Assembly (NCBI GenBank): GCA_902588925.1
Contig: CACIRB010000002.1
Coordinates: forward strand, 19,211 to 83,210
Direction: 5' to 3'
Source: an uncultured Pelagibacteraceae bacterium
GTDB lineage: Bacteria; Pseudomonadota; Alphaproteobacteria; Pelagibacterales; Pelagibacteraceae
Length of the DNA stretch: 64,000 bases
Shown here: one piece after another, positions 34,833 through 47,447 of the stretch
How positions within the stretch are numbered: position 1 is the first letter of the stretch
Layout: every line of letters begins with the position of its first letter
Made by a program: the position numbers and the translations under genes
The notes under the pieces: generated by a model
What the model was told of the DNA's origin: nothing
Databases searched by the model: none
The model's input: only the letters and a program-made list of their open reading frames with translations

Positions 34833-35354
34833 ATGATGAACAAAGAACAAAAGAAAAATTATATTGAAGAAATGATTTCTAAATTTGAGAGTAGTAAAGC
34901 TGTGATGGTTACACACTATCAAGGCTTAACAATGACTCAATTAGATGATTTAAGAGCAAAAATGAGAGAGCATGGAATTGTCTTTAAGATCACTAAAAAC
35001 AGAATTACAAAATTAGCATTGGAAAAAACTAAGTGTAAAGATTTATCTAATCTTTTCACAGGTCCAACAGCAGTCGCATTTGGTGAAGATGCAATAATGT
35101 CTGCAAGAATATTGTCTAAATTTGCTAAGGATAATGAGAATCTTAAATTAATTGGTGGAATAATGGATGATGAGGTCTTGGATCAGGCCGGTGTTCAAAA
35201 CGTTGCTAGTTTACCTACGCTAGATGAAGCAAGAGCCAATATTGTAGGTATTTTAAACGCTCCAGCCTCAAAATTAATTAGTATTTTGCTTGCACATTCG
35301 GAAAAAATGAGTAGTTTGTCCGCAGAAAATTCTGAAACACAACCCAAAGAGTAG
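34833..35354 (+). CDS. rplJ: 50S ribosomal protein L10
   Basis: Base of the L7/L12 stalk. NKEQKKNYIEEMISKFES starts the protein, MTQLDDLRAKMREHGIVFKITKNRITKLA is the rRNA-binding region and the C-terminal helix (SKLISILLAHSEKMSSL) carries the L12 dimers. The ORF track start MMNKEQ has two adjacent ATGs and either may be used. It sits 2 nt after rplA and 6 nt before rplL. Confidence 0.97.
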   Translation: MMNKEQKKNYIEEMISKFESSKAVMVTHYQGLTMTQLDDLRAKMREHGIVFKITKNRITKLALEKTKCKDLSNLFTGPTAVAFGEDAIMSARILSKFAKDNENLKLIGGIMDDEVLDQAGVQNVASLPTLDEARANIVGILNAPASKLISILLAHSEKMSSLSAENSETQPKE

Positions 35355-35360
35355 AAAAAT

Positions 35361-35726
35361 ATGCCTGATCTAAACAAAATTATTGAAGACTTATCAAGTT
35401 TGACTGTTGCTGAAGCAGCTGAACTTTCAAAACAGTTAGAAGAAAAGTGGGGTGTAACTCCAATGGCAGCAGCAGCTCCAGCAGCAGCAGGTGGTGCGGC
35501 TCCAGCAGAAGACAAAGATGATTTTACTATCATGCTAGTTTCTGCAGGTGATAAAAAAATCAATGTCATCAAAGAAGTAAGAGCAGCTACTTCATTAGGT
35601 TTAAAAGAAGCAAAAGATCTTGTAGAGGGAGCACCAAAAGAAGTTAAATCAGGTGTTAACAAAAAAGATGCCGAAGAGATCAAAGCTAAACTAGAAGCTG
35701 CTGGCGCAAAAGTAGAACTTAAATAA
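35361..35726 (+). CDS. rplL: 50S ribosomal protein L7/L12
   Basis: Stalk protein present in several copies that recruits translation GTPases. N-terminal dimerisation domain [29 protein letters not shown], an Ala/Gly/Pro-rich hinge ([17 protein letters not shown]) and the globular domain [43 protein letters not shown]. 121 residues. A strong hairpin separates it from rpoB. Confidence 0.98.
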   Translation: MPDLNKIIEDLSSLTVAEAAELSKQLEEKWGVTPMAAAAPAAAGGAAPAEDKDDFTIMLVSAGDKKINVIKEVRAATSLGLKEAKDLVEGAPKEVKSGVNKKDAEEIKAKLEAAGAKVELK

Positions 35727-35745
35727 ATTAATTAGAAAGAATTCA

Positions 35746-35771
35746 AATACTGATTATTTTTAATCAGTATT
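35746..35771 (+). terminator. Hairpin between rplL and rpoB (attenuator candidate)
   Basis: A perfect 11-bp stem AATACTGATTA / TAATCAGTATT with a TTTT loop, then ATTTAAC. It stands in the 56-nt spacer between rplL and rpoB, where E. coli has an attenuator and an RNase III cleavage site that set the ratio of ribosomal proteins to RNA polymerase. The weak U-run fits partial termination or processing. Confidence 0.6.
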
Positions 35772-35782
35772 ATTTAACATAG

Positions 35783-38700
35783 ATGCAATTATCTTTTACT
35801 GAAAAGAAAAACATTAGAAAAAGTTTTGGTAAACTTAAAGAGAGCTTATCAATACCAAATCTTATCGAAGTTCAAAAAAATTCTTATAAAGAATTAACAG
35901 AATTTAATATTGAAACAGAATTAACCAAAGGTTTTGATAGAGTATTTAAAAGCATATTTCCTATTGAAGATTTGAACGACAAGGCGACTCTTGAGTATGT
36001 TTCTTACAGATTAGAAAAACCAAAATTTGATGTTGAAGAATGTATAACAAGAGGTTTAACTTACTCTTCAGCTCTTAAATGTACATTAAGATTAGTTGTT
36101 TACGAAATAGATCAAGAAAATAATACTAAAGATATTTTATCAGCAAAAGAACAAGAAGTTTACATGGGCGAAGTTCCTATGATGACTAATAGCGGAACGT
36201 TTATTACCAATGGAGTTCAACGTGTTGTAGTAAACCAAATGCATAGAAGCCCAGGTGTTTTCTTTGACCATGATAAAGGAAAAACTCACGCAAGTGGAAA
36301 GTTATTATTTAATTGTAGAGTAATACCTAATAGAGGTTCATGGTTAGATTTTGAATATGATGTTAAAGATTTTTTATATTTTAAAATTGATAGAAAGAAA
36401 AAAATATTTGCATCAACTTTACTTTTAGCTTTAGGTTTTTCAAAATCAGAAATTGTTGATGAGTTTTATGATAGTGAACAATATAATTTTGATCCTAAGA
36501 CAGAAAAGTGGAAAACTAAATTTAATCCTGATAATTATAAAGCTAAAAATTTTTCAGAAGAAGTAATTGATGCAAAAACTGGCGAAGTAGTAATAAAACT
36601 AGGTGATAAAATAAACTTTTTAAATGCTAAAAAATTAGCTAACGATGGACTTAAAGATATTTTAGTTTCAAGAGAGTCTCTTTTTGGAAAGTTCTTACAC
36701 AGAGACGTTAAAGTAAGTGATGAAGAAGAAGGTACGTTTAAAATTGGTACTGAGCTAAATGATACAATTATTCAACAAATATTGGACGCAAATATTCATT
36801 CTTTACAAATATCGGTAACAAATTCCATAAATAAAGGATCTTATTTATTAACAACTGTTTTAGCAGACAAAAATAACTCTAAAGACGAAGCTATAACTGA
36901 AATATACAAAATGTTAAGACCAGGTGAGCCACCAACAATAGAGATAGCCACTCAAATATTTAACAATCTTTTCTTCAGCTCAGATAGATACGATCTATCT
37001 GATGTTGGTAGAGTGAAAATGAATTCAAGATTGAACCAAGAGTGTTCTGATAAAATTACGATCTTAAGAAATGATGACATTATTGCAATTATTCACAAAA
37101 TGTTAGATTTACGAGATGGTAAAGATGATGTTGATGATATTGATCATTTAGGAAATAGAAGAGTACGTTCTGTAGGTGAATTAGTAGAAAACCAAGCCAG
37201 AATTGGTGTTTACAGAATGGAAAGAGCTATTAAAGAAAAAATGACTACTTTAGACGTTGAGTCTGCGATGCCACAGGATTTAATTAACGCAAAACCACTA
37301 ACTGTTTCATTGAAAGATTTTTTTGCTAGCTCTCAACTTTCACAGTTTATGGATCAAACAAATCCATTATCTGAAATTACACATAAAAGAAGAGTTTCTG
37401 CTCTAGGACCAGGTGGACTAACAAGAGAAAGAGCAGGATTCGAAGTTCGAGACGTTCACCCAACTCATTATGGAAGAATTTGTCCAATTGAAACTCCAGA
37501 GGGACCAAACATCGGTTTGATAAATAGTTTATCAACTTATGCAAAAATAAATAAATATGGCTTTATTGAAAGCCCATATAAAAAAGTAAAAGATGGGGTT
37601 GTGCAAGATAAGGTTGAGTATTTGTCTGCAATGGAGGAAACAAAATTTACAATTGCTCAAGCAAATACAAAGTTAGATAAAAATGGAAAGATAGTTGAGG
37701 AACTTGTTTCTTGCAGACAAAATTTAAATTTCCTTTTATCAAAACCAGATGCAATTGATTATATCGACGTTTCACCAAAACAACTTGTTTCTGTTGCAGC
37801 TTCTTTAATACCTTTCTTGGAAAATGATGATGCTAACAGAGCTCTAATGGGTTCTAACATGATGAGACAAGCAGTTCCTCTTTTAAAACCAGAATCTCCA
37901 TTGGTTGGTACTGGAATTGAAAGTGATGTGGCTTTAGACTCTGGTGTAACTATTGTTGCTAAGAGAGATGGAGTTGTTGATAAAATTGATGGTAAAAGAA
38001 TTGTTATTAAAGTAACAGAAGAAACTGATTTTAGTGAGTCAGGTGTAGATATTTATAACTTACAAAAATTTAAAAGATCAAACCAAAATACATGTATCAA
38101 CCAAAGACCACTTGTTAGAGTCGGTGATAAAGTTAAATCTGGTGATATTATTGCAGATGGTCCATCAACAAAATTAGGAGAGCTTGCACTTGGTAAAAAT
38201 GTAACAGTAGCTTTTATGCCATGGCAAGGTTACAACTTTGAAGACTCAATTTTGATTTCAGAAAGATGTGTAACTGACGATGTGTTTACTTCAGTTCATA
38301 TTGAAGAATACGAAATAATGGCGAGAGACACTAAATTAGGAGAGGAAGAAATTACCAGAGATATTCCTAATGTTAATGAGGAAGCTTTGAAAAATCTTGA
38401 TGAATCTGGAATAGTTTATATTGGAGCTGAAGTAAACGCTGGCGATATATTAGTTGGAAAAGTTACACCAAAAGGTGATTCCGCATCAGGACCAGAAGAA
38501 AAACTATTAAGATCAATTTTCGGAGAGAAAGCTATTGATGTTACTGATACATCTTTGAGAATGTCACGAGGTGCTAGTGGTACGGTTGTTGATGTAAGAG
38601 TATTTAACAGACATGGTATTGAAAAAGACGAAAGATCAATAACTATTGAAAGAGCTGAAATTGAACAAGTTCAGCAAGATAAATTAGTAGAGGAAGAAAT

Positions 38701-39868
38701 TTTAGAAAGAAGCATTAAACAAAGAGCTTCACAAATTTTATCGGGATCATCATTAACTAAAAAAGTAAAAGATTTATCTGAAGGATCTAAACTTGATTTT
38801 GATGTAATCAATAATCTTTCTATAAATGATGTATTTAAAATATCAGTTGGAAATGTAAATGATGAAGCAACTTTGGCACAACTCAAAGATCAATACAACA
38901 AAGCAAAACAAGACATTACAGAAAGATTTGAAGATAAAGTTTTAAAAATTAGAAGTGGTGATGATTTATTACCAAGTGTTATGAAAATGGTAAAAGTTTT
39001 TGTAGCTATTAAGAGAAGATTAAGACCAGGTGATAAAATGTCAGGAAGACATGGTAATAAGGGTGTTGTTAGTAAAATAGTACCAGTTGAAGATATGCCA
39101 TACAGAGAAGATGGTAGAGCAGTTGATATTGTTTTAAATCCTCTAGGTGTTCCAAGTAGGATGAATGTTGGTCAAATTTTAGAAACTCACCTAGGTTGGG
39201 CTTGTAAAGAATTTGGTGAACAGATTAAAAATCTAGTTAATGAAAATAACAAAAAAATTGAAAGAACTGAAAAAATAGAAAAATTTTTAAAATCTGTTTA
39301 TGGAGAAGATACTTTCAATGAAAAAGTAGACAAATTAAGTAAGAACGAATTTAAAGACCTCTGCGAAAACTTACAAAATGGTATTGCAATATCAACTCCT
39401 GTTTTTGATGGCGCTAAAGAGAAAAATGTAACTGACATGTTAGAGTTAGCGAATTTACCAGGATCTGGACAAACTTATTTATGGGATGGAAGAACTGGAG
39501 AAAAATTTGATAGACCAGTTACAGTTGGAATAATTTATATGTTGAAACTTCATCACTTAGTAGAAGATAAAATTCATGCAAGATCTACAGGTCCTTACAG
39601 TTTGGTTACACAACAACCTCTCGGTGGTAAAGCACAATTAGGTGGTCAAAGATTTGGAGAAATGGAAGTATGGGCTCTTGAAGCCTACGGAGCTTCTTAT
39701 ACTTTACAAGAAATTTTGACTGTAAAATCTGATGATGTTGCTGGAAGGGTTAAAGTTTACGAAACTATAGTTAAAGGTGAAGAGAATTTTGAGTCTGGTA
39801 TTCCAGAGTCATTTAACGTTTTAGTTAAAGAAATTAAATCATTAGCATTAAATGTGGAGCTTAATTAA
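35783..39868 (+). CDS. rpoB: RNA polymerase beta subunit
   Basis: 1361 residues, close to other alphaproteobacterial beta subunits. The rifampicin pocket is in [65 protein letters not shown], with Gln, Asp, His and Ser at the usual drug-contact positions, so it should be rifampicin-sensitive in type. [30 protein letters not shown] and [24 protein letters not shown] are the active-site lysine and C-terminal clamp regions. Its last base is the first base of the rpoC ATG. Confidence 0.99.
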   Translation: MQLSFTEKKNIRKSFGKLKESLSIPNLIEVQKNSYKELTEFNIETELTKGFDRVFKSIFPIEDLNDKATLEYVSYRLEKPKFDVEECITRGLTYSSALKCTLRLVVYEIDQENNTKDILSAKEQEVYMGEVPMMTNSGTFITNGVQRVVVNQMHRSPGVFFDHDKGKTHASGKLLFNCRVIPNRGSWLDFEYDVKDFLYFKIDRKKKIFASTLLLALGFSKSEIVDEFYDSEQYNFDPKTEKWKTKFNPDNYKAKNFSEEVIDAKTGEVVIKLGDKINFLNAKKLANDGLKDILVSRESLFGKFLHRDVKVSDEEEGTFKIGTELNDTIIQQILDANIHSLQISVTNSINKGSYLLTTVLADKNNSKDEAITEIYKMLRPGEPPTIEIATQIFNNLFFSSDRYDLSDVGRVKMNSRLNQECSDKITILRNDDIIAIIHKMLDLRDGKDDVDDIDHLGNRRVRSVGELVENQARIGVYRMERAIKEKMTTLDVESAMPQDLINAKPLTVSLKDFFASSQLSQFMDQTNPLSEITHKRRVSALGPGGLTRERAGFEVRDVHPTHYGRICPIETPEGPNIGLINSLSTYAKINKYGFIESPYKKVKDGVVQDKVEYLSAMEETKFTIAQANTKLDKNGKIVEELVSCRQNLNFLLSKPDAIDYIDVSPKQLVSVAASLIPFLENDDANRALMGSNMMRQAVPLLKPESPLVGTGIESDVALDSGVTIVAKRDGVVDKIDGKRIVIKVTEETDFSESGVDIYNLQKFKRSNQNTCINQRPLVRVGDKVKSGDIIADGPSTKLGELALGKNVTVAFMPWQGYNFEDSILISERCVTDDVFTSVHIEEYEIMARDTKLGEEEITRDIPNVNEEALKNLDESGIVYIGAEVNAGDILVGKVTPKGDSASGPEEKLLRSIFGEKAIDVTDTSLRMSRGASGTVVDVRVFNRHGIEKDERSITIERAEIEQVQQDKLVEEEILERSIKQRASQILSGSSLTKKVKDLSEGSKLDFDVINNLSINDVFKISVGNVNDEATLAQLKDQYNKAKQDITERFEDKVLKIRSGDDLLPSVMKMVKVFVAIKRRLRPGDKMSGRHGNKGVVSKIVPVEDMPYREDGRAVDIVLNPLGVPSRMNVGQILETHLGWACKEFGEQIKNLVNENNKKIERTEKIEKFLKSVYGEDTFNEKVDKLSKNEFKDLCENLQNGIAISTPVFDGAKEKNVTDMLELANLPGSGQTYLWDGRTGEKFDRPVTVGIIYMLKLHHLVEDKIHARSTGPYSLVTQQPLGGKAQLGGQRFGEMEVWALEAYGASYTLQEILTVKSDDVAGRVKVYETIVKGEENFESGIPESFNVLVKEIKSLALNVELN

Positions 39869-42800
39869 TGAAAAAAGAATTAACAGATTTATTTAAAGGT
39901 AGCGAAATTTCTGAAGCACAAAATTTTAATAGTATAAAAATTTCTTTAGCCAGTCCTGAGAAAATTAAATCTTGGACATTTGGTGAAATTAAAAAACCAG
40001 AAACTATAAATTATAGAACATTTAGACCAGAGAAAGATGGTCTATTCTGTGCAAGAATTTTCGGACCAATAAAAGATTACGAATGTTTATGTGGAAAGTA
40101 TAAACGAATGAAATTTAGAGGTATTATTTGTGAAAAGTGTGGAGTTGAGGTAACTAAATCAAATGTAAGAAGAGAAAGAATGGGCCACATTAATCTTGCA
40201 ACTCCTGTGGCACACATTTGGTTCCTAAAATCATTGCCAAGTAGAATTGCACTTGCTGTAGATATGAAGTTGAAAGAAATCGAGAGAGTTCTTTATTTTG
40301 AAAACTTCATAGTAATCGAACCAGGACTAACTGGATTACAAAAAAACCAACTTTTAAATGAGGAAGAATTAGCAAAATACCAAGATGAATTTGGAGAGGA
40401 AAGCTTTACTGCAGGTATTGGAGCAGAAGCTGTTCTCGAGATGTTAAAAAATCTTGACTTGGAATTAGAAAGAAAAAATCTTGTTAGCTTCATTAAAGAA
40501 ACTAAATCTAAAGTTAATGAAGAAAGAGCAATCAAAAGATTAAAATTAATAGAGTCATTTATTGAAACTGGTCAAAAACCAGAGTGGATGATTATGACTG
40601 TTGTCCCAGTTATTCCACCAGAGTTAAGACCTTTGGTACCACTTGATGGTGGTAGATTTGCTACTTCAGATCTAAATGATTTGTACAGAAGGGTAATCAA
40701 CAGAAATAATAGATTAAAAAGATTAATGGATCTTAAAGCTCCAGACATCATTGTTAGAAACGAAAAAAGGATGCTTCAAGAGTCTGTTGATGCTCTTTTT
40801 GACAATGGAAGAAGAGGTCGAGTTATTACTGGAACAGGTAAAAGACCACTTAAATCTCTCGCTGAAATGCTTAAAGGTAAGCAGGGTAGATTTAGACAAA
40901 ACTTATTAGGAAAAAGGGTAGATTACTCTGGAAGATCAGTAATTGTTGTTGGTCCAGACTTAAAATTACATGAGTGTGGCTTACCAAAAAAAATGGCTTT
41001 GGAGTTATTTAAACCATTTTTATACGCAAGATTAAACAAATTAGGTTTAGCATCTACAATTAAACAAGCTAAAAAATTAGTAGAAAAAGAAACTAATGCT
41101 GTATGGGATGCATTAGAATTAATTGTAAGAGAGCACCCAGTTTTATTAAATAGAGCACCGACACTTCATAGACTTGGTGTTCAAGCTTTTGAACCAAAAT
41201 TAATTGAGGGTGACGCTATTGAATTACATCCTTTAACTTGTGCAGCTTTTAATGCTGACTTTGATGGTGACCAAATGGCAGTTCACGTACCGTTGAGTTT
41301 AGAAGCTCAGCTGGAGGCAAGAATTTTAATGCTATCAACAAACAACATTCTATCACCTTCAAATGGTAAACCTATTATCGTTCCGAGTCAGGATATGATT
41401 TTAGGAATATATTATCTTTCACAGGAACCAGTATCAGATAAACCTTCTGGATACTTTACTAATTCTGATCAAATAGAGTTTGCATTATCTTCGGGTGAAA
41501 TTAACGTTCACAGCACTATTATTTCAAGATATGAAACTGTTGACGAACAAGGTAACAAAAAGATTGAAAAATACACATCAACTGCAGGAAGATTTTTATT
41601 AGCCAATCTATTACCTAAAAATAGTAATATTAAATTTTCTTTAGTAGACAGATTGTTACCAAAAAAAATAGTTTCTGAAATAATCGATGTAGTTTTCAGA
41701 TTTTGTGGTCAGAAAACAACTGTAATTTTCTGTGATAAACTTAAAGATTTAGGATTTAAGCATGCATTTAAAGCAGGAATATCATTTGGAAAAGATGATT
41801 TAATTATTCCTGAAAACAAAACTCAATTAATTGATGATACTAAAAAATTAATTGCTGATTATGAAACCCAATATGCTGAAGGATTGATTACTAGAGGTGA
41901 AAAGTACAACAAGGTTGTTGATGCATGGTCTAAATGTACAGATAAAGTTGCGGGTGAAATGATGAAAAGAATTTCTGCAACTGAAAAAACAGAAGAAGGA
42001 TTAAAAATAAACTCAGTATTTATGATGGCTGATAGTGGTGCAAGAGGTTCAGCAGCGCAAATGAAACAATTAGCTGGTATGAGAGGATTAATTGCAAAAC
42101 CTTCAGGCGAAATTATTGAAAGTCCAATTATCTCTAACTTTAAAGAAGGATTAACAGCTTTAGAGTATTTTAATTCTACACACGGTGCCAGAAAAGGATT
42201 AGCAGATACTGCACTTAAAACAGCAAGTTCTGGATATTTAACAAGAAGATTGTGTGACGTTGCTCAAGATTTAACAGTAACAAAAATTAAATGTGATGAA
42301 CCAGGCTTTATTGAACTATCAGAGATCTTAGAAGGTGGAAATGTAGTTGTTAGTTTAGCCGAGAGAGCACTAGGTAGAGTTACAGCTGCTGAGGTGAAAA
42401 ATCCATTAAGCGGTGAGGTAATAATTAAAAAGTCAGAAATGATTGACGAGGCAGGTTGTGATAAAATTGATGCTGCAGGTGTTAAATCTATAAAAGTTTA
42501 TTCAGTAATGACTTGTAGTTCTAAAGAAGGTGTTTGTGCTACTTGCTACGGAAGAGATTTATCGAGAGGTAAAATGGTACATGTGGGTGAAGCTATTGGT
42601 ATGATTTCAGCTCAATCAATTGGAGAACCAGGAACGCAGTTAACGATGAGAACATTCCACGTTGGAGGAACGGCTTCAGTTAAACAAGATAATCAAATTA
42701 TTTGCAAAAGTGATGGAACATTAAAAATTATTAATTCAAATATTTTGGAAGATTCTAAAAAGAATTTAATTGTTATGGGAAGAAATACTCAACTTTCTAT

Positions 42801-44040
42801 AGAAGATGATAAAGGAGTTCAGATTGCAGTTTATAAAGTTGCTTATGGATCAAGATTATTCTTTAATAATGGAGACAAAGTTAAAGCAAATACAAAAATT
42901 TGTGAGTGGGATCCATATACAACGCCAGTAATTGCAGAAAAGAGTGGTATTGCTAGTTATGTTGATTTGATAGATGGTGTTTCAATTCAAGAAACTACTG
43001 ATGACGCAACTGGTATATCATCAAAATCTGTAATTGATTGGAGAGGTCAATCTAAGAGTACAGATTTAAAACCAAGAATTACTTTAAGAGATGAAAAAGG
43101 AAATGTAATTAAAAAAGCAGATGACAATGAAGCTAGATATTACTTAGTGCCAGATTCAATTTTATCAATTAAGGATGGTCAAAAAGTTTATGCTGGTGAT
43201 GTTATTGCAAGATTGCCTAAAGAAACAACAAAAACTAAAGATATTACTGGAGGTCTTCCAAGAGTAGCTGAGCTTTTTGAAGCTAGAAAAGCTAAGGATA
43301 GTGCTATCATTGCTGAAAATGATGGAAGTGTTGTTTTTGGAAAAGAAGTTAGAGGCAAACAAAGAATTTCGATTGTTCCTGACGACGGATCTGAGCCATC
43401 AAATTATTTAATTCCAAAAGGAAAACACATTAACTTTAATCCAGGTGAAAAAATTCAAAAAGGTGAATACCTTTTAGATGGCCAACCATTACCTCATGAT
43501 ATTTTAAGAATTTTAGGTATCAAAGAATTAACAGAATATTTTGTTAATCAAGTTCAAGAAGTTTATCGATTACAAGGTGTAATTATTAACGATAAACATA
43601 TTGAAACAATTCTTAGACAAATGCTTAAAAAAGTTGAAGTTAAGGTTTCTGGAGATTCAAGCTACTTACCAGGTGAAGTGGTAGATAGAATCAAGTTTGA
43701 TAATACTAATGAAAAATTAGTTGCAGAAGGCAAAACTCCTGCAGTTGGAGAAAGAGTTTTAATGGGTATTACTAAAGCTTCACTTCAAACAGAATCATTC
43801 ATTTCTGCTGCATCTTTCCAAGAGACAACACGAGTATTAACAGATGCTGCAATTAAAGGGAAAGTTGATCCATTAAACGGTTTAAAAGAGAACGTAATTG
43901 TTGGAAGGTTAGTTCCTGCTGGTACAGGTAATATCAAGAACAGATGGAACAACAAGGCCTTAGAAGATGATAATAGCTTCTTAGCAGAACAGGATAAACT
44001 TGAAGCTTCTGAGCCTGAAGAAACTCAAGCAAATCAATAA
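39868..44040 (+). CDS. rpoC: RNA polymerase beta' subunit
   Basis: 1390 residues. The N-terminal zinc finger is [22 protein letters not shown], the catalytic metal loop is [12 protein letters not shown] near residue 467, the bridge/trigger region is [15 protein letters not shown], and the second zinc site is in [16 protein letters not shown]. It overlaps rpoB by 1 nt. A 167-nt gap with a promoter-like site separates it from rpsL. Confidence 0.99.
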   Translation: MKKELTDLFKGSEISEAQNFNSIKISLASPEKIKSWTFGEIKKPETINYRTFRPEKDGLFCARIFGPIKDYECLCGKYKRMKFRGIICEKCGVEVTKSNVRRERMGHINLATPVAHIWFLKSLPSRIALAVDMKLKEIERVLYFENFIVIEPGLTGLQKNQLLNEEELAKYQDEFGEESFTAGIGAEAVLEMLKNLDLELERKNLVSFIKETKSKVNEERAIKRLKLIESFIETGQKPEWMIMTVVPVIPPELRPLVPLDGGRFATSDLNDLYRRVINRNNRLKRLMDLKAPDIIVRNEKRMLQESVDALFDNGRRGRVITGTGKRPLKSLAEMLKGKQGRFRQNLLGKRVDYSGRSVIVVGPDLKLHECGLPKKMALELFKPFLYARLNKLGLASTIKQAKKLVEKETNAVWDALELIVREHPVLLNRAPTLHRLGVQAFEPKLIEGDAIELHPLTCAAFNADFDGDQMAVHVPLSLEAQLEARILMLSTNNILSPSNGKPIIVPSQDMILGIYYLSQEPVSDKPSGYFTNSDQIEFALSSGEINVHSTIISRYETVDEQGNKKIEKYTSTAGRFLLANLLPKNSNIKFSLVDRLLPKKIVSEIIDVVFRFCGQKTTVIFCDKLKDLGFKHAFKAGISFGKDDLIIPENKTQLIDDTKKLIADYETQYAEGLITRGEKYNKVVDAWSKCTDKVAGEMMKRISATEKTEEGLKINSVFMMADSGARGSAAQMKQLAGMRGLIAKPSGEIIESPIISNFKEGLTALEYFNSTHGARKGLADTALKTASSGYLTRRLCDVAQDLTVTKIKCDEPGFIELSEILEGGNVVVSLAERALGRVTAAEVKNPLSGEVIIKKSEMIDEAGCDKIDAAGVKSIKVYSVMTCSSKEGVCATCYGRDLSRGKMVHVGEAIGMISAQSIGEPGTQLTMRTFHVGGTASVKQDNQIICKSDGTLKIINSNILEDSKKNLIVMGRNTQLSIEDDKGVQIAVYKVAYGSRLFFNNGDKVKANTKICEWDPYTTPVIAEKSGIASYVDLIDGVSIQETTDDATGISSKSVIDWRGQSKSTDLKPRITLRDEKGNVIKKADDNEARYYLVPDSILSIKDGQKVYAGDVIARLPKETTKTKDITGGLPRVAELFEARKAKDSAIIAENDGSVVFGKEVRGKQRISIVPDDGSEPSNYLIPKGKHINFNPGEKIQKGEYLLDGQPLPHDILRILGIKELTEYFVNQVQEVYRLQGVIINDKHIETILRQMLKKVEVKVSGDSSYLPGEVVDRIKFDNTNEKLVAEGKTPAVGERVLMGITKASLQTESFISAASFQETTRVLTDAAIKGKVDPLNGLKENVIVGRLVPAGTGNIKNRWNNKALEDDNSFLAEQDKLEASEPEETQANQ

Positions 44041-44069
44041 AAAAATCACCTAATAATTGCAGTTTTAGT

Positions 44070-44171
44070 TTGACAATAGCTGATTAATAAGTATTTTGGC
44101 GATGTTTTTGGTTGGAATGTAGTGCTCTTGAGGTACTAAACGCTGCCACAAAATAACCTGTCAGTTATTTT
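44070..44171 (+). promoter_or_regulatory. rpoC-rpsL gap: candidate str promoter and leader hairpin
   Basis: TTGACA at 44070-44075, a 16-bp spacer and TATTTT at 44092-44097 form a plausible promoter for rpsL-rpsG-fusA and perhaps everything downstream. Further on, AAAATAAC / GTTATTTT (44150-44171) is a perfect 8-bp hairpin with a 6-base loop, 36 nt before the rpsL ATG. This is the longest non-coding gap in the translation block. The hairpin may be a leader element; its stem is AT-rich. Confidence 0.45.
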
Positions 44172-44207
44172 CATCTCAAAAATAAATTAATTAATTAAAA
44201 AAAAATT

Positions 44208-44579
44208 ATGCCAACTATTAATCAGTTGTTAAGAAAAAAAAGAGTTAAACAACTTTCTAGAAACAAAGTTCCTGCTTTACAAAAGCAACCTTTGAAAAGA
44301 GGTGTTTGTGTTAAAGTTTATACAACCACTCCAAAAAAACCAAACTCCGCATTAAGAAAAGTTGCAAGAGTTAGATTGTCAAACGGTTTTGAAGTAACTG
44401 CTTATATTCCAGGTGAAGGTCATAATTTACAAGAACACTCAGTAGTTCTAATTAGAGGTGGTAGGGTTAAGGATTTACCTGGTGTCAGATATCATATTTT
44501 AAGAGGAAATTTAGATACACAAGGTGTTGCTAATAGAAAACAAAGAAGATCTTTGTACGGAACTAAAAAAGGTAAATAA
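44208..44579 (+). CDS. rpsL: 30S ribosomal protein S12
   Basis: Decoding-centre protein. [11 protein letters not shown] opens the protein, [21 protein letters not shown] is the streptomycin-resistance loop with the conserved Lys (KKPNS) and the wild-type PGVRYH loop follows. 123 residues. The stop overlaps the start of rpsG by 1 nt (TAATG). Confidence 0.98.
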   Translation: MPTINQLLRKKRVKQLSRNKVPALQKQPLKRGVCVKVYTTTPKKPNSALRKVARVRLSNGFEVTAYIPGEGHNLQEHSVVLIRGGRVKDLPGVRYHILRGNLDTQGVANRKQRRSLYGTKKGK

Positions 44580-45049
44580 TGTCTAGAAAAAAAACTCAAC
44601 CTAAAAAAAATGTAGTTCCTGATCCAAAATTTAATTCAACTATAATTCCAAAATTGATCAACAATATTATGTATGACGGTAAAAGAGGTATTGCCGCAAA
44701 AATAGTTTATGAAGCAATTGAAAAAATAAAAACAAAAACTAAAGACGAACCTATTAATATTTTTAATGAAGCAATTAACAATATCAAACCAACTGTAGAA
44801 GTTAGATCAAGAAGAGTTGGTGGTGCAACTTATCAAGTACCTGTTGAAGTTAAAAGTAAAAGAGCTCAAGCACTTGCAATAAGATGGCTAGTTGATTCGG
44901 CAAGAAAAAGAAAAGATAAACACATGTCAGATAAAATTTTTAATGAACTGTATGATGCTTATGAAAAAAAAGGTGCTGCAGTTAAAAAAAGAGAGGATGT
45001 TCATAAAATGGCAGAGTCTAATAAGGCATTTGCTCATTTTAGGTGGTAA
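44579..45049 (+). CDS. rpsG: 30S ribosomal protein S7
   Basis: Binds the 3' major domain of 16S rRNA and nucleates the 30S head; represses the str operon in E. coli. Motifs DPKFNSTIIPKLINNIMYDGKRGIA, NIKPTVEVRSRRVGGATYQVPVEV, ALAIRWLVDSARKR. 156 residues. It lies 6 nt before fusA. Confidence 0.98.
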   Translation: MSRKKTQPKKNVVPDPKFNSTIIPKLINNIMYDGKRGIAAKIVYEAIEKIKTKTKDEPINIFNEAINNIKPTVEVRSRRVGGATYQVPVEVKSKRAQALAIRWLVDSARKRKDKHMSDKIFNELYDAYEKKGAAVKKREDVHKMAESNKAFAHFRW

Positions 45050-45055
45050 TAAATT

Positions 45056-47134
45056 ATGGCTAGAACTCATACATTAGATAAATACAGAAATATTGGGATC
45101 ATGGCCCATATAGATGCTGGCAAAACAACTACTACAGAAAGAGTTCTATACTATACTGGAAAAAGTCACAAAATTGGTGAAGTACATGATGGTGCTGCAA
45201 CAATGGATTGGATGGAGCAAGAACAAGAAAGAGGAATTACAATTACATCTGCGGCTACTACTTGTTTTTGGAATGATCATAGAATTAATATCATAGACAC
45301 TCCTGGTCATGTAGATTTTACTATTGAAGTAGAACGATCTTTAAAAGTTTTAGACGGTGCTGTTGCCGTTTTTGATGGTGTGGCAGGCGTAGAACCTCAA
45401 TCTGAAACTGTATGGAGACAAGCTGATAAGTATAAAGTACCAAGAATTTGCTTTGTTAATAAATTAGATAGAACAGGCGCTGATTTCTTTAGATGTGTAG
45501 ATATGATAAGAGACAGATTGGGTGCCAAACCTTTGGTTGTACAAGTCCCTATAGGTACCGAAGCTTCTTTAACTGGTGTTGTTGACCTAGTTAAAATGAA
45601 AGCACAAATATGGAAAAATGAAGCATTAGGTGCAGAGTGGGAATATAAAGATATACCTGATGATCTAAAAGAAATTTCAGAAAAATATAGAACAGAATTA
45701 GTAGAAACAGCCGTTGAACAAGACGAAAAGCTAATGGAGGCTTATTTAAATGGCGATGAAATTAAAGAAGAAGATTTAGTTAAATGTATAAGAAAAGGAA
45801 CACTTAATTTTAGTTTTGTTCCAGTTTTAACAGGTTCAGCATTCAAAAACAAAGGTGTTCAGCCTTTACTTGACGCTGTTGTGAATTATTTACCAAGCCC
45901 AGTAGATATTGGTTCTATCAAGGGAACTAAATTAGGCAGTGAAGATGAAATGGAAATGAAATTTGAAGACAGTGTTCCATTTTCTGCTTTAGCTTTTAAA
46001 GTGGCTAACGATCCATTTGTTGGCTCATTAACTTTTATTAGAATTTATTCAGGTACAATCAAAACTGGTACTGCCGTCTTCAATTCTTCAAAAGAGAAAG
46101 AGGAAAGAGTTGGTCGTATGCTTTTAATGCACGCTAACTCTAGAGAAGACATTAAAGAAGCTAATGCAGGCGACATAGTAGCTTTAGCTGGATTAAAAAA
46201 TACTATTACAGGACACACTTTATGTGACAAAGAAAATTCAGTGCTTCTTGAACCAATGGAATTTCCTGATCCGGTAATTGAAATTGCAGTAGAACCAAAA
46301 ACAAAAGCTGACCAAGAAAAAATGGGAGAAGCTTTAGGTAGGTTAGCTAAGGAAGATCCTTCCTTTAGAGTTACATCAGACGAAGAGTCTGGACAAACTA
46401 TTATAAAAGGAATGGGTGAATTACACTTAGATATTATTGTTGATAGAATGAAAAGAGAATTTAAAGTTGAAGCAAACGTCGGTGCTCCACAAGTTGCTTA
46501 TAGAGAAACTATAGAAGCTGCTTCAGAGGTTGAATACACTCACAAAAAACAAAGTGGTGGTGCAGGTCAATTTGCAAAAGTTAAACTTTTAGTAGAGCCT
46601 CAAGAACCTGGTAAAGGTCGAGATGTTGAGAGCAAAATTAAAGGTGGCGCAATTCCAAAAGAATTTATCCCTGGTGTTGAAAAAGGTATAGAAACAGTTT
46701 CAGATTCTGGAATTTTAGCTGGTTTTCCAATGATTGATTATAAAGTAACTATCCTAGATGGTTTACATCACGATGTTGATTCTAGTGTATTAGCTTTTGA
46801 ATTAGCAAGTAGAGCTTGCTTTAAAGAGGCTTGTACAAAAGGTGGTTTAAAATTATTAGAACCAGTAATGAGAGTTGAGGTAGTAACTCCAGAAGATTAC
46901 ATGGGTGATGTAATAGGTGATTTAAACAGTCGAAGGGGTCAAATTAGTACTCAAGAACAAAGAGGTAATGCAACTGTGATTACAGCAATGGTTCCTTTAG
47001 CTAATATGTTTGGTTACATAAATAATTTAAGATCAATGTCACAAGGAAGAGCACAATATTCAATGTTTTTTGATCATTATTCCAAAGTTCCTCAAAATGT
47101 TCAAGACGAAGTAACTAAGAAGATTGCAGGTTAA
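45056..47134 (+). CDS. fusA: Translation elongation factor G
   Basis: Translocase GTPase, 692 residues. G1 [19 protein letters not shown] near residue 18, switch [14 protein letters not shown]3 DTPGHVDF, G4 [10 protein letters not shown], then domains II-V ending with [19 protein letters not shown] and [10 protein letters not shown]. The nearby rpsG/rpsJ context fits the main translocase rather than a paralogue. It is 2 nt before rpsJ, with no tuf copy between them. Confidence 0.98.
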   Translation: MARTHTLDKYRNIGIMAHIDAGKTTTTERVLYYTGKSHKIGEVHDGAATMDWMEQEQERGITITSAATTCFWNDHRINIIDTPGHVDFTIEVERSLKVLDGAVAVFDGVAGVEPQSETVWRQADKYKVPRICFVNKLDRTGADFFRCVDMIRDRLGAKPLVVQVPIGTEASLTGVVDLVKMKAQIWKNEALGAEWEYKDIPDDLKEISEKYRTELVETAVEQDEKLMEAYLNGDEIKEEDLVKCIRKGTLNFSFVPVLTGSAFKNKGVQPLLDAVVNYLPSPVDIGSIKGTKLGSEDEMEMKFEDSVPFSALAFKVANDPFVGSLTFIRIYSGTIKTGTAVFNSSKEKEERVGRMLLMHANSREDIKEANAGDIVALAGLKNTITGHTLCDKENSVLLEPMEFPDPVIEIAVEPKTKADQEKMGEALGRLAKEDPSFRVTSDEESGQTIIKGMGELHLDIIVDRMKREFKVEANVGAPQVAYRETIEAASEVEYTHKKQSGGAGQFAKVKLLVEPQEPGKGRDVESKIKGGAIPKEFIPGVEKGIETVSDSGILAGFPMIDYKVTILDGLHHDVDSSVLAFELASRACFKEACTKGGLKLLEPVMRVEVVTPEDYMGDVIGDLNSRRGQISTQEQRGNATVITAMVPLANMFGYINNLRSMSQGRAQYSMFFDHYSKVPQNVQDEVTKKIAG

Positions 47135-47136
47135 TT

Positions 47137-47445
47137 ATGGAAAAACAAAATATTAGAATTAAATTAAGAGCATATGACAATAAAGTTCTAGATGCTTCTA
47201 CTGAAGAAATAGTGAATACAGTTAAAAGAACTGGAGCTACAATAAAAGGTCCAATACCACTTCCTACAAGAATAGAAAGATATACAGTTTTAAGATCTCC
47301 ACACATTGATAAAAAAAGTAGAGAGCAATTTGAGTCTAGAACTCACAAAAGATTAATCGATATTATAGAACCAACGCCACAAACTGTAGAGGCATTAATG
47401 AAGCTTGATTTAGCTTCCGGTGTAGATGTGGAGATAAAAATATAA
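47137..47445 (+). CDS. rpsJ: 30S ribosomal protein S10
   Basis: First gene of the S10 operon; it also binds NusB and NusG in transcription antitermination. [61 protein letters not shown] is typical throughout. 102 residues. No separate promoter fits in the 2-nt gap after fusA, so str and S10 genes are joined. Confidence 0.98.
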   Translation: MEKQNIRIKLRAYDNKVLDASTEEIVNTVKRTGATIKGPIPLPTRIERYTVLRSPHIDKKSREQFESRTHKRLIDIIEPTPQTVEALMKLDLASGVDVEIKI

Positions 47446-47447
47446 TT

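Noticed and set aside
35195-35683. 162-aa minus-strand ORF across rplJ-rplL
   Set aside because: Antisense shadow of two certain ribosomal genes; low-complexity Ala/Ser translation and no plausible start context.
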